Below are positions 46,179 through 55,998 of a DNA stretch of 64,000 nt, one piece after another. This stretch comes from Nematostella vectensis. Taxonomy: Eukaryota > Cnidaria > Anthozoa > Actiniaria > Edwardsiidae. Each line of letters starts with the position of its first letter. Position 1 is the first letter of the stretch. A model generated the notes under the pieces. The model searched no databases, was not told the DNA's origin, and saw nothing but the letters and a program-made list of their open reading frames with translations. The stretch covers positions 14,210,887 through 14,274,886 of the forward strand of contig NC_064034.1 in assembly GCF_932526225.1 (NCBI RefSeq), written 5' to 3'. The position numbers and the translations under genes were made by a program.

Positions 46179-46310
46179 TAGATAAGAGTGCTTCTTTTTC
46201 CTGTTTGCAATGATGTTTTATTACATGAACGAACGGAATGATAAAGAACTACAATGAGTTCTGACCGGGCTAGTCCCAGTCCTTCCACAGGGACTCCAAA
46301 CAATGCTCTA
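46179..46310 (-). repeat. 5' LTR of element 3 (132 bp)
   Basis: Matches 44080-44211 at 131 of 132 positions. Confidence 0.93.
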
Positions 46311-46315
46311 ATTAT

Positions 46316-47549
46316 CATTTAAACTTACCTTCCGGATGTGCTCCAAAATCTTTATACAACGTATTTAGAAATTAAAAATGGATGTTTAACTTCGGATGGT
46401 GGATGATTTTCGATGATGAAGGATCGTGCAACCACGGCTCGTCTCGAAAACAGTTCTCCAACTCAAACTGTCTTCAGATAAACTGTTGCCAAGGTAACAC
46501 TACAAATGATATATACCACAGGAGTCCCGTCGAATGAGCGTGCATTATTCCTTCTGTATCTCAATGATGTATTTGTGGATTCTTTTATTAATACTTATTT
46601 ACTTTAACGAAAATTTGAAAGACCTGTCAACTAATCTTCAGATTATATAATAAAGAGGTATCTCAGAAATTATGAAAAAATATAAAACGTAGAAATCGAG
46701 GATCAATGTTTTTACAGACTAATAGTGACTGGGTGTTTCCAAAACTTTAAATTAAAGTCCGTATAACCACCTTTCACTAGCAGAAAGAAACATTGATAAG
46801 CTTTCAAATTATGAAAAGGAAATTGAATTTGATTGAGATTTAGGTTTCCTACAGAACTTTGAAAATTGATGGTCATTTTCTTGGCCGCACAAAACGGGGA
46901 TTGAATCTTAGGGTACTATCGTTTTCTGTTTTGGCAAAGAAGTCTAAACAACTCTTTTAAATAATATCGATCAACCACTCCTTTGTTATTGTTTAATACA
47001 GTGGTTTATTTGCAAAAAAAAACTTCAACATAACAATACACGAATGAAGTCTGATACGTTATTGACGATATTTGATTGAAAATATTTTGGTTACTCGCTT
47101 GAACTAGCTGATGGAAACGGATGTTTTGTGTGATTCGGCATTAAATAGGAGTATAAAATGGTGGCGTGATTAGCCTTCTTTAAGCTCGTAAAAATTCTGA
47201 GACGGCAATCACAAAATAATAACTCGATTTTGCATTGCTACCTACACTAAAAAAATTGCATTGCTACCTACACACTACCCAAAGGAAAACGGAAGACATG
47301 TGAATGGAATCATCACAGGTAGCTCGAGCTCTTTATTTATCTCTATTGAGTAAACATAAACATGAAAAAGGAACAAAAGACTTATCGAAGAGGAAAGTGT
47401 TGTTTAGGGCGTTAGCCCTTATTGACAGCAAAATAGACAATCCCCATTCAAAGTAGGGATTGTTAAAAATAACTCCGTTTGCATAGATTACACCGTGTAA
47501 GAGTGCATCATATATGTTTTCGCAAAAGTATTTGCATTTGTATTTGTGT
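46316..47549. other. Non-coding region, nothing recognised
   Basis: AT-rich; no coding or repeat feature supported. The satellite begins at its right end. Confidence 0.5.
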
Positions 47550-48087
47550 ATGTGGTAATCCCCGTAGCTTAGATAACGCATTTGGTGCGGACCTACGGTT
47601 GTACAAGATTATCCGTGTGCGTGTTACTCTCCATAGCTTAGACAACGTGTCTGGTGTTGTCCTCATAACTACGGTTGTACAAGATTATCCGTGTGTGTGG
47701 TACTCTCCGTAGCTTAGATAACGTATCTGGTGTGGTCCTCATAACTACGGTTGTACAAGATTATGGGTGTGTGGTACTCTCCGTAGCTTAGATAACGTGT
47801 CTGGTGCGGTCCTCGTAACTACAGTTGTACAAGATTATCCGTGTGTGGTACTCTCCATATCTTAGATAATGTGTCTGGTGCGGTCCTCATAACTACAGTT
47901 GTACAAGATTATCCGTGTGTGGTACTCTCGATAGCTTAGATAACGTGTCTGCGGTCCTAATAAATACGGTTGTACAAGATTTTTCGTGTGTATGGTACTC
48001 TCCGTAGCTTAGATAACGTGTCTGGTGCGGTCCTCGTAACTACGGTTGTACAAGATTATCCGTGTGTGGTACTCTCCGTAGATTGTA
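47550..48087. repeat. ~74 bp satellite, segment 1
   Basis: The monomer runs CTCCGTAGCTTAGATAACGT, GTCTGGTGCGGTCCTCGTAA, CTACGGTTGTACAAGATTAT, CCGTGTGTGGTA. Each monomer contains CCGTAG and its complement CTACGG about 30 nt apart, so a hairpin is possible. Confidence 0.97.
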
Positions 48088-48388
48088 GTATCGCATGTAG
48101 CTGTCACCGTGCGCCTAAAAGATTGTAAAAAACTTTGCGAAGTTATTGGAAGTTCTGCTACAACATGAGGCTTTATAACTTGTTTTTTAGTCTTTTTTTT
48201 TTAAGTGCCTACGCTTAACGCGATGTTTGGTGTCTCAGGTGTCTAAAAACATCGAGAAATCTAGGATTTCTCATTAAAACTCATTCATTTTTCAGCCAAT
48301 CTATTCATAAACTTTGAAAATTATAAATAATTACCTTATCGGTAATTATCTATAACTACCGGTCCTTTTCAGAAACGACCCCCCTTAT
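48088..48388. repeat. Spacer block, 5'-truncated copy
   Basis: Matches the right part of the ~800 bp blocks below, from CATGTAGCTGTCACCGTGCG to CAGAAACGACCCCCCTTATG, with an internal deletion of the GGGAGCCGG..GGTAACC part. Confidence 0.9.
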
Positions 48389-49090
48389 GTGGTCCCCATA
48401 ACTACGGTTGTACAAGATTATCCGTGTGTGGTACTCTCCGTAGCTTAGATAACGTGTGTGGTGCGGTCCTCATAACTACGGTTTTACAAGATTTTCCGTG
48501 TGTGTGGTACTCTCCGTAGCTTAGATAATGCATTTGATGCGGTCCCCATAACTACGGTTGTACAAGATTATCTGTGTGTGTGGTAATCTCCGTAGCTTAG
48601 ATAACGTGTGTGGTGCGGTCCTCACAACTACGGTTGTACAAGATTATCCGTGTGTCGTACTCTCCATATCTTAGATAATGTGTCTGGTGCGGTCCTCATG
48701 ACTACAGTTGTACAAGATTTTCCGTGTGTGGTACTCTCGATAGCTTAGATAACGTGTCTGCGGTCGTCATAAATACGGTTGTACAAGATTATCCGTGTGT
48801 ATGGTACTCTCCGTAGCTTAGATAACGTGTCTGGTGCGGTCCTCGTAACTACGGTTGTACCAGATTATCCGTGTGTGTGGTACTCTCCGTAGCTTAGATA
48901 ACGTGTCTGGTGCGGTCCTCGTAACTACGGTTGTACAAGATTATCCGTGTGTGGTACTCTCGATAGCTTAGATAACGTGTCTGGTGCGGTCCTCGTAACT
49001 ACGGTTGTACAAGATTATCCGTGTGTGGCACTCTCCGTAGCTTAGATAACGTGTCTGTTGCGGTCCTCACAACTACGGTTGTACAAAACT
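48389..49090. repeat. ~74 bp satellite, segment 2
   Basis: Same monomer as at 47550, with 72-78 bp variants differing in the GT run. Confidence 0.97.
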
Positions 49091-49895
49091 ATCAGTGTGT
49101 GGTAAACTCAGAAAATCACCTAGTAAGCCCGTCCCGATAAGCTCTCCAATTCCTGTTATCTTCGGACCGAAAACAAAATCCTGCTAACTGACAGGAGCAC
49201 AAGAGCTCCCGTAAATGTACCGGGAATCGCATCTTATGCGAAAAATGGTACCAAAAAATCGATGTTTTTTCCTAATATTTTTAGCTAAATTCATCGATCA
49301 ATTACTCATCTTCAGTTTGCTAAGTTTAGATAATCAATTTGTTGCTTTTTTGCTATCAAATCTCGCCATTTTCAAGTCGTGTCGAGTTGTAGTAAATTTT
49401 CATCAGAGAGGAATAGAAACCCTTACAATGCTTTTAAAGAACACGGCAAGAAGAGGACCAATCACGGCTAACATCATTTTATGCGATCACTTATCGACCA
49501 ATCAGGTTTCACCTCGATTTGACATGTAGCTGTCACCGTGCGCCTAAAAGATTGTAAACAACTTTGCGAAGTTATTATAAGTTTTGCTACAACATGAGGC
49601 TTTATTACTTGTTTTTTAGTCTTTTTTTTTTTTAAAGTGCCTACGCTTAACGCGATGTTTGGTGTCTCAGGTGTCTAAAAACATAGAGAAATCTAGGATT
49701 TCTCATTAAAACTCATTCATTTTTCAGCCAATCTATTCATAAACTTTGAAAATTATAAATAATTACCTTATCGGGAGCCGGTAAACAACCAGCGTTAAGA
49801 GACGCATTTCCGCACCCGAAAAAGTATCCCGAAAGCTCCCCCGGTAACCTAACGGGTCCGGTAATTACCGGTCTTTTTCAGAAACGACCCCCCTT
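49091..49895. repeat. ~800 bp spacer block, copy 1
   Basis: Starts at AACTCAGAAAATCACC and ends at CAGAAACGACCCCCCTTATG, both abutting satellite monomers. Near-identical copies lie at 55206-55998 and 57083-57882. A 104-codon ORF (49215-49529) is intact here and at 57204-57518, but has a stop in the third copy. Confidence 0.93.
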
Positions 49896-50089
49896 ATGTG
49901 GTCCCCATAACTACGGTTGTACAAGATTATCCGTGTGTGGTACTCTCCGTAGCTTAGATAACGTGTGTGGTGCGGTCCTCATAACTACGGTTGTACAAGA
50001 TTTTCCGTGTGTGTCGTACTCTCCGTAGCATAATGCATTTGATGCGGTCCCCATAACTACTGTTGTACAAGATTATCTGTGTGTGTGGT
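49896..50089. repeat. ~74 bp satellite, segment 3
   Basis: Continues to the insertion point of element 4. The same array resumes at 54679. Confidence 0.97.
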
Positions 50090-50228
50090 TGTAATAAGTT
50101 GACTTGAAGGCTTTTTTATTCACCTATTTTATTAACACAGCACAAAACATGGCGGACTACACGAGGAACTCCATCCGGGTGCGCATGTGCGAAAGATATG
50201 CTAATTAACCGGAAGTAAAACTACAACA
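50090..50228 (-). repeat. 3' LTR of element 4 (139 bp)
   Basis: Identical to 54540-54678. Contains AATAAA and GTGAATAAAAAAGCC near the end, in element sense. Confidence 0.97.
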
Positions 50229-50374
50229 TCCCCTTCTCTAAGCTGAAAAGCTGAAAAATTACATGAGTACAAATGTGACTGGTAGTGTCCAATTAGGGGT
50301 GTAAAAAAAAAAACAAAGAACTTTGCAGTACTAATAATAACATAGTTCAATATCTAATGTTTGTGTAGCAAATG

Positions 50375-53300
50375 CTACAAGTTCAGTCTGTCTGGGGGCT
50401 TCACTGTCCGTGTTGATCTGCGTAATGGTGGACCACTTTGGGTAGGTGTGGACTTCGCAGGGGTACCAGGTGTAGACGTCCTTGGCTCTGTTGGGGGTTG
50501 GTTGCCGTTAGGTGCTGGTTCTGCTACAGGCTCGTAGTCATCAGTAGCTGAGGTATTATTCAAGCTTAGTTTTTCACCTGTGGGACGAATGTGTCTGCGG
50601 TTTCTGGTGAGAGTACTGCCATTGGCCATGTCCACAATGTGCGAGCGTGGGGTTGGCGCAGCGGCTCGAACTATTCCTGGCTCCCATTTGGAGTTGAGGG
50701 GGTTGAAGACTCTGACAGCGTCCTGAGGGTAGACAGGCTGTAGACACTTGGAAGTCCTGTCGTAATATGATTTCTGTCGGTCTTGTCTGGCTTGCAGCTT
50801 GACATTGGCATCATAGTCAGGTTTGTTCAGTAGTGCATGCCTGGAAGTAGCTGGCAGGTTAGACTGATATATTCTGGAATTTAGCAACTCTGCTGGTGAT
50901 GGCAGGGTGTGACCCAAAGGGGTTGTTCTCAGGCACAGCATGGCTAGATGTGGGTCTTGCCCTGATTCCTTGCACTTTTGAAGGAGATCTTTGACAGTTT
51001 GCACATTTCTCTCTATGAAGCCATTAGCCTCCTTGTAGTATGGGCTTGTAGTTGTATGAATAAATCCATAGGTGCTGCTGAAAACCTTGAATATAGCAGA
51101 CGTAAACTGGGTGTCATGTCCTGTGACAAGTTTGTCTGGTGTGCCATGTTCCTCAAATATTCCTTTGAGGTGAGCGATGACAGTAGATGATTGGATGTTA
51201 GTTAGCTTGCGCACAATTGGGAACTTACTGTAGTAATCAGAGAGTAGTAAGTATGGTGAACCGTTCCAGGAGAACAAGTCAGATGCTAGGGTGTGCCAGG
51301 GCCTTGGTGGAACATCATGAGGCATTAGCGGCTCTTTAGTGTTCATGGACTGATTATGCTGACAGGGAGCACAACTCTTGACCATGTTGTCGATGTCGGC
51401 ATTGATGTTCGCCCAAAAGACTGATCCCTTGGCTCTGAGCATGCATTTTTCCGCACCCTGGTGTGCATAGTGTAGCTGCTGTAGAACATCTGGTTGCAGG
51501 GTCTTTGGAATTACAATTCGGGTACCCTTCAGGACCAATCCATCGGCGACAGTAAGTTCGTCACGATAGTTCCAGTATGGGTGTAGTAACTCAGGGCATT
51601 CAGCTCTTTTGTTTGGCCAACCTTGGGCGATGACGGCACGAAGTGAGTGAAGTGTTGTGTCCTTCCTCGTCTCCTCTTGGATCTGCGTTATCCTAGTAGG
51701 GCTAGCATTGAGGTGCAAGTGTAGCTCATGTATAGAGACATCAAGTCCAGCGATAGTGTCACCGGGACTTGGGTTAAGTCGTGAGAGGGCGTCGGCCAGG
51801 GGTATGTCCTTCCCTGGGACATATCGAATGTCGATGTCGTATTTCTGTATCCGCAGCATCTTCCTGGCAATGCGGGGTGGCGCGCTGGCCAGATGCTTTT
51901 TGAATATTGCCTCCAGTGGCTTGTGGTCCGTGTGGACCTGGACGTGGCGTCCATAAGCGTAGTAGTGGAATTTCTCGAGACCATGGACGACTGCAAGCAT
52001 TTCCCTTTCTATGTTGGAGTACCTCCTCTCGGTTTCAGTGAGTAGCTTACTTCTGTACTCCACAGGGCCTTTATCTTGGATGAGTGTCGCGCCGAGGCCA
52101 CGTTGAGATGCATCCACCTGGATTACGACAGGCTTGGTGCTGTCGAAATACTGCAGCGAGGCTGGCGATGTGATGAGTTTCTTGATGTCATCTACAGCTT
52201 TCTGGTGTTCTGGGCACCACTGGAATTGACTACTTTTCCTTGTCAAGTCCCAGAGGACCGCTGCTGTTGAAGCGAGGTTGGGTATGAAACGGCTAAGGTA
52301 TTGCGTCATACCTAGGAAGACTTGGAGATCTGTGAGGCTCGTTGAAGGATCCATGTTGTTGATGGCTTCAACCTTAGTAGGGTCAAGTTTCAGACCATCT
52401 GCACTTAGGGTGTGTCCAAAGAAGACAAGTTCCTTGCTGCCAATTTTGCATTTGTCAGCATTGAATTTCAGACCAGTTTCACGGGCACGCTCCATTACTG
52501 CTTTCAGGTTATTGTCATGCTCCTTACGGTTGCGTCCGTAAACAACTATGTCGTCTGTGATGCCTGTCACCCCAGGTAAGTCACCAAAGGTTTCATCGAC
52601 CTTCTTTTGGAAGATGTCCTGAGCACAAATCAGACCAAAGGGTAGTCGTAGGAATCTGAATCTTCCATGGGGAGAGTTGAATGTTGTATAGAGTGAGCTT
52701 TCCTGGTCAAGCTTTATGTTCCAATAACCGCTGCGGGCGTCAACTATGGAGAAGTACTCGGATCCACTTAGCTTTGATAAGACTTCATCAAGAGTGGGTG
52801 TACGATGATGTGGACGTTTGATGGCGCAGTTGAGGTCCTTTGGATCAAGGAAGAGTCGTATGGAGCCATTCCGCTTTGTGGAACAGACTAGCGAGTTGAC
52901 CCAGTCAGTGGGTTCATCAACCTTGGTGATGATTCCTTGCTGTACGAGGGATTCCAACTCCTTGCGCAGAGGCTCCTGAAGTGCTTCAGGGACTCGTCGT
53001 GGCGGGTGAACCACAGCGGGTACTGTAGGGTCAAGTGTGATATGGAACTCTCCGCTGAAGCATCCGATGCCTTCGAAGCAGTCAGCATACTGTCTTAGTA
53101 GAGCTGCCTTTGCCTCAGGGTCATCCTTGGGTACTTGAGCTGGTCGTATTTCGGCTGGCTCAGCCTGGTCTTTGCTTAGACTGTGGTTAAGGGTTACAAG
53201 CTTCATTGCAGTACATGTGGGTAGTCCTAGGATTGTAGGTCCTGTCGTGTTTACAACATGAAATTCATGAGGGCTGGACTGACCGTTATGTAGTAAAGTG

Positions 53301-54451
53301 AGGTTGCAGGTACCGTAGTGTTGTACTTCATGGCCTCCATATGCTGTTATCCTTGTATCTGATGGGGCTAAGCTGAGGGGCTTGCCGTCTATGTCGCAGA
53401 GTGACTCTGGATAGATGTGTTTGTAGTTGCTTAATGGGATCACATTTCCTTCAGCACCAGTGTCAATCTTGCATAATAGTGGTAGTGTCCCGTTACTCGA
53501 GTTAACCTGTATGTTGACGAGCGCTTGAGTGTTCTGTCGAGACATACTATCAATGGTCAGAGAGTGAAAATATAACTGTGGGGAATCTAGGGGCTCAGGT
53601 GCAGTGCTAGCATTCTCATTGCTGAGGGTGTTTATCTGTTGCTTTGATTTGTTCCGGTTTCCCCGCCTGCCTCTTCCCCTCGGGGTGGGACCTTGGGGTT
53701 TGGTGGAACGGCAAACCTTGGCCCAGTGGTTTGGTTTCCCACAGTTGCTGCATTTTGTTCCGTTTGCGGGGCACAGGGATTTTTGTGTCACATCATGGCT
53801 AGTGCCACAGTTCCCACAAGTTTGTATTTGTTTATTTTCACGTGAGTGTGACTTGGGATGTGAAGAAGGGCTTTTGTGGGTTGTTGCGTGTACAGGTATA
53901 GTGTTTGTGCCTCTAATATCTTGTAACTGAGCCGAAGTGGCTTCCTCAGTCCTGGCTATGTCTATTGCCTTAGCGAGCGTTAGAGTTTTGTCTAACTCGA
54001 GGAGTTTAGCCTGGACACGTGGGCGGCGAGACCCGAAAATTAGAGCGTCAATAATGTGTTCGTCTACATTATCATACCTGCATTCGCTGGCTAGCAATCT
54101 TACTTTCTTTATAAATGAATCCACTGGTTCATCGTCCTTTTGCTTCAGAGTGCGTAGTTTAAATCGTGCTAAGCGAAAATTGCTCTTGGGGGCGACGTAT
54201 TCTTCAAACTTCTCCCAGTAAGTTGACAGCTTTTTCTTCTCGTCTGAGGTTAGCGACCACGTAGAAACTAATTCAATTCCTTCTTCTCCCGTCCATATCA
54301 ACAGATAACTGACCTTTTCTTCCTCCGATTTGGACTTAAGCGGGCCAGAAAAGTACAATTCGACGGTTGCCTTGAACTTTTTTAGCGCTTGTTGAGGATC
54401 GGTTGCATTCCAGTCCATACGAGGGCTAGTGAGTCCAGTGAGTTCGGCCAT
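50375..54451 (-). CDS. gag-pol: Element 4 gag-pol polyprotein, 1358 aa
   Basis: Gag occupies about 1-250, with zinc knuckles C212/C215...C227 and CCHC C234-C237-H242-C247. The protease DTG is at 330-332. RT spans about 490-690, with motif A D571, LPFGL at 603 and active site D633/D634 (GITDDIVVYG). RNase H has D780, E817 and D842. Integrase zinc binding uses H994/H997 and C1027/C1030; the catalytic positions are D1058, position 1111 and E1147. Position 1111 is Gly (VTGHDTQF), although its 35-residue spacing to E1147 marks it as the usual second Asp; an Asp lies two residues on at 1113. The tail is Pro/Thr-rich and basic. The frame starts 76 nt after the PBS. Gag and pol are fused without frameshift. 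Confidence 0.96.
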   Translation of the reverse strand: MAELTGLTSPRMDWNATDPQQALKKFKATVELYFSGPLKSKSEEEKVSYLLIWTGEEGIELVSTWSLTSDEKKKLSTYWEKFEEYVAPKSNFRLARFKLRTLKQKDDEPVDSFIKKVRLLASECRYDNVDEHIIDALIFGSRRPRVQAKLLELDKTLTLAKAIDIARTEEATSAQLQDIRGTNTIPVHATTHKSPSSHPKSHSRENKQIQTCGNCGTSHDVTQKSLCPANGTKCSNCGKPNHWAKVCRSTKPQGPTPRGRGRRGNRNKSKQQINTLSNENASTAPEPLDSPQLYFHSLTIDSMSRQNTQALVNIQVNSSNGTLPLLCKIDTGAEGNVIPLSNYKHIYPESLCDIDGKPLSLAPSDTRITAYGGHEVQHYGTCNLTLLHNGQSSPHEFHVVNTTGPTILGLPTCTAMKLVTLNHSLSKDQAEPAEIRPAQVPKDDPEAKAALLRQYADCFEGIGCFSGEFHITLDPTVPAVVHPPRRVPEALQEPLRKELESLVQQGIITKVDEPTDWVNSLVCSTKRNGSIRLFLDPKDLNCAIKRPHHRTPTLDEVLSKLSGSEYFSIVDARSGYWNIKLDQESSLYTTFNSPHGRFRFLRLPFGLICAQDIFQKKVDETFGDLPGVTGITDDIVVYGRNRKEHDNNLKAVMERARETGLKFNADKCKIGSKELVFFGHTLSADGLKLDPTKVEAINNMDPSTSLTDLQVFLGMTQYLSRFIPNLASTAAVLWDLTRKSSQFQWCPEHQKAVDDIKKLITSPASLQYFDSTKPVVIQVDASQRGLGATLIQDKGPVEYRSKLLTETERRYSNIEREMLAVVHGLEKFHYYAYGRHVQVHTDHKPLEAIFKKHLASAPPRIARKMLRIQKYDIDIRYVPGKDIPLADALSRLNPSPGDTIAGLDVSIHELHLHLNASPTRITQIQEETRKDTTLHSLRAVIAQGWPNKRAECPELLHPYWNYRDELTVADGLVLKGTRIVIPKTLQPDVLQQLHYAHQGAEKCMLRAKGSVFWANINADIDNMVKSCAPCQHNQSMNTKEPLMPHDVPPRPWHTLASDLFSWNGSPYLLLSDYYSKFPIVRKLTNIQSSTVIAHLKGIFEEHGTPDKLVTGHDTQFTSAIFKVFSSTYGFIHTTTSPYYKEANGFIERNVQTVKDLLQKCKESGQDPHLAMLCLRTTPLGHTLPSPAELLNSRIYQSNLPATSRHALLNKPDYDANVKLQARQDRQKSYYDRTSKCLQPVYPQDAVRVFNPLNSKWEPGIVRAAAPTPRSHIVDMANGSTLTRNRRHIRPTGEKLSLNNTSATDDYEPVAEPAPNGNQPPTEPRTSTPGTPAKSTPTQSGPPLRRSTRTVKPPDRLNL

Positions 54452-54527
54452 TTTCCTTGTGTAAACTTGCTAGATTTCTCGTAAAATACCGACCTGGTAT
54501 GTTTGAGAGTGATTTTCCTTCAGTTTG

Positions 54528-54539
54528 CTTCTGACACCA
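54528..54539 (-). other. Primer-binding site of element 4
   Basis: TGGTGTCAGAAG, directly after the 5' LTR in element sense, complements the 3' end of tRNA-Leu (CAA type: CTTCTGACA plus CCA). Confidence 0.85.
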
Positions 54540-54678
54540 TGTAATAAGTTGACTTGAAGGCTTTTTTATTCACCTATTTTATTAACACAGCACAAAACAT
54601 GGCGGACTACACGAGGAACTCCATCCGGGTGCGCATGTGCGAAAGATATGCTAATTAACCGGAAGTAAAACTACAACA
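54540..54678 (-). repeat. 5' LTR of element 4 (139 bp)
   Basis: Identical to 50090-50228. Confidence 0.97.
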
Positions 54679-55205
54679 GTGGTACTCTCCGTAGCTTAGA
54701 TAACGTGTGTGGTGCGGTCCTCGTAACTACTGTTGTACAAGATTATTCGTGTGTGTGTGTGGTACTCTCCATATCTTAGATAATGTGTCTGGTGCGGTCC
54801 TCATGACTACAGTTGTACAAGATTATCCGTGTGTGGTACTCTCGATAGCTTAGATTACGTGTCTGCGGTCGTCATAAATACGGTTGTACAAGATTATCCG
54901 TGTGTGTGGTACTCTCCGTAGCTTAGATAACGTGTCTAGTGCGGTCCTCGTAACTACGGTTGTACAAGATTATCCGTGTGTATGGTACTCTCCGTAGCTT
55001 AGATAACGTGTGTGGTGCGGTCCTCGTAACTACGGTTGTACCAGATTATCCGTGTGTGTGGTACTCTCCGTAGCTTATATAACGTGTCTGGTGCGGTACT
55101 CGTAACTACGGTTGTACAAGATTATCCGTGTGTGGTACTCTCCGTAGCTTAGGATAACGTGTCAGTTTCGGTCCTCATAACTACAGTTGAACAAAATTAT
55201 TCGTG
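54679..55205. repeat. ~74 bp satellite, segment 4
   Basis: Resumes after element 4, starting with the duplicated GTGGT. Confidence 0.97.
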
Positions 55206-55998
55206 TGTGGTAAACTCAGAAAATCACCTAGTAAGCCCGCCCCGATAAGCTCTCCAATTCCTGTTATCTTCGGACCGAAAACAAAATCCTGCTAACTGAC
55301 AGGAGCACAAGAGCTCCCGTAAATGTACCGGGAATCGCATCTTATGCGAAAAATGGTACCAAAACATCGATGTTTTTTCCTAATATTTATAGCTGAATTC
55401 ATAGATCAATTACTCATCTTCAGTTTGCTAAGTTTAGATAATCAATTTGTTGCTGTTTTGCTATAAAATCCCGCCATTTTCAAGTCGTGTCGAGTTGTAG
55501 TAAATATACATCAGAGAGGAATAGAAACCCTTCCAATGCTTTTACAGAACACGGTAAGAAGAGGACCAATTACGGCTAACATCATTTTATGCGATAACTT
55601 ATCGGCCAATCAGGTTTCACCTCGATTTGACATGTAGCTGTCACCGTGCGCCTAAAAGATTGTAAACAACTTTGCAAAGTTATTGGAAGTTTTGCTACAA
55701 CATGAGGCTTTATTACTTGTTTTTTAGTCTTTTTAAAAAAAAGGTGCCTACGCTTAACGCGATGTTTGGTGTCTCAGCTGTCTAAAAACATCAAGAAATC
55801 TAGGATTTCTCATTAAAACTCATTCATTATTCAGCCAATCTATTCATAAACTTCGAAAATTATAAATAATTACCTTATCGGGAGCCGGTAAACAACCAAC
55901 GTTAAGAAACGCATTTCCGCACCCGAAAAAGTATCCCGAAAACTCCCCCGGTAACCTATCGGGGCCGGTAATTACCGGTCCTTTTCAGAAACGACCCC
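55206..55998. repeat. ~800 bp spacer block, copy 2
   Basis: As copy 1. The 104-codon ORF is interrupted by TAA (GCTATAAAATCCC near 55460). Confidence 0.93.

Larger units (their letters stand above)
44080..46310 (-). mobile_element. Young, internally deleted LTR retrotransposon keeping integrase (element 3)
   Basis: Two 132 bp LTRs (44080-44211 and 46179-46310) differ at one position only (ACTTCAAAC versus ACTCCAAAC). ATTAT flanks both sides (44075-44079 and 46311-46315) as target-site duplication. In element sense the LTR starts TAGAGCATTG and ends CTTATCTA, so the ends are TAGA...TCTA rather than TG...CA. The interior (1967 bp) holds only the last part of RNase H, a full integrase and a C-terminal tail. 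Gag, protease and RT are gone. Confidence 0.93.
50090..54678 (-). mobile_element. Complete, recently inserted Ty3/gypsy retrotransposon (element 4)
   Basis: Two 139 bp LTRs (50090-50228 and 54540-54678) are identical base for base. Element-sense ends are TGTTGTAG...TTATTACA. The target-site duplication GTGGT (50085-50089 and 54679-54683) lies in the satellite. The polypurine tract AGAGAAGGGGA (50229-50239) and a tRNA-Leu-type PBS are in place, and the single gag-pol frame is unbroken. The integrase has one unexpected catalytic position, described under the CDS. Confidence 0.97.

Noticed and set aside
49215-49529. 104-codon ORF conserved in two of three ~800 bp spacer blocks
   Set aside because: Between the two intact copies I count about ten amino-acid-changing and two silent differences, and the third copy has a stop. 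That is a neutral pattern, so I do not call it a gene.
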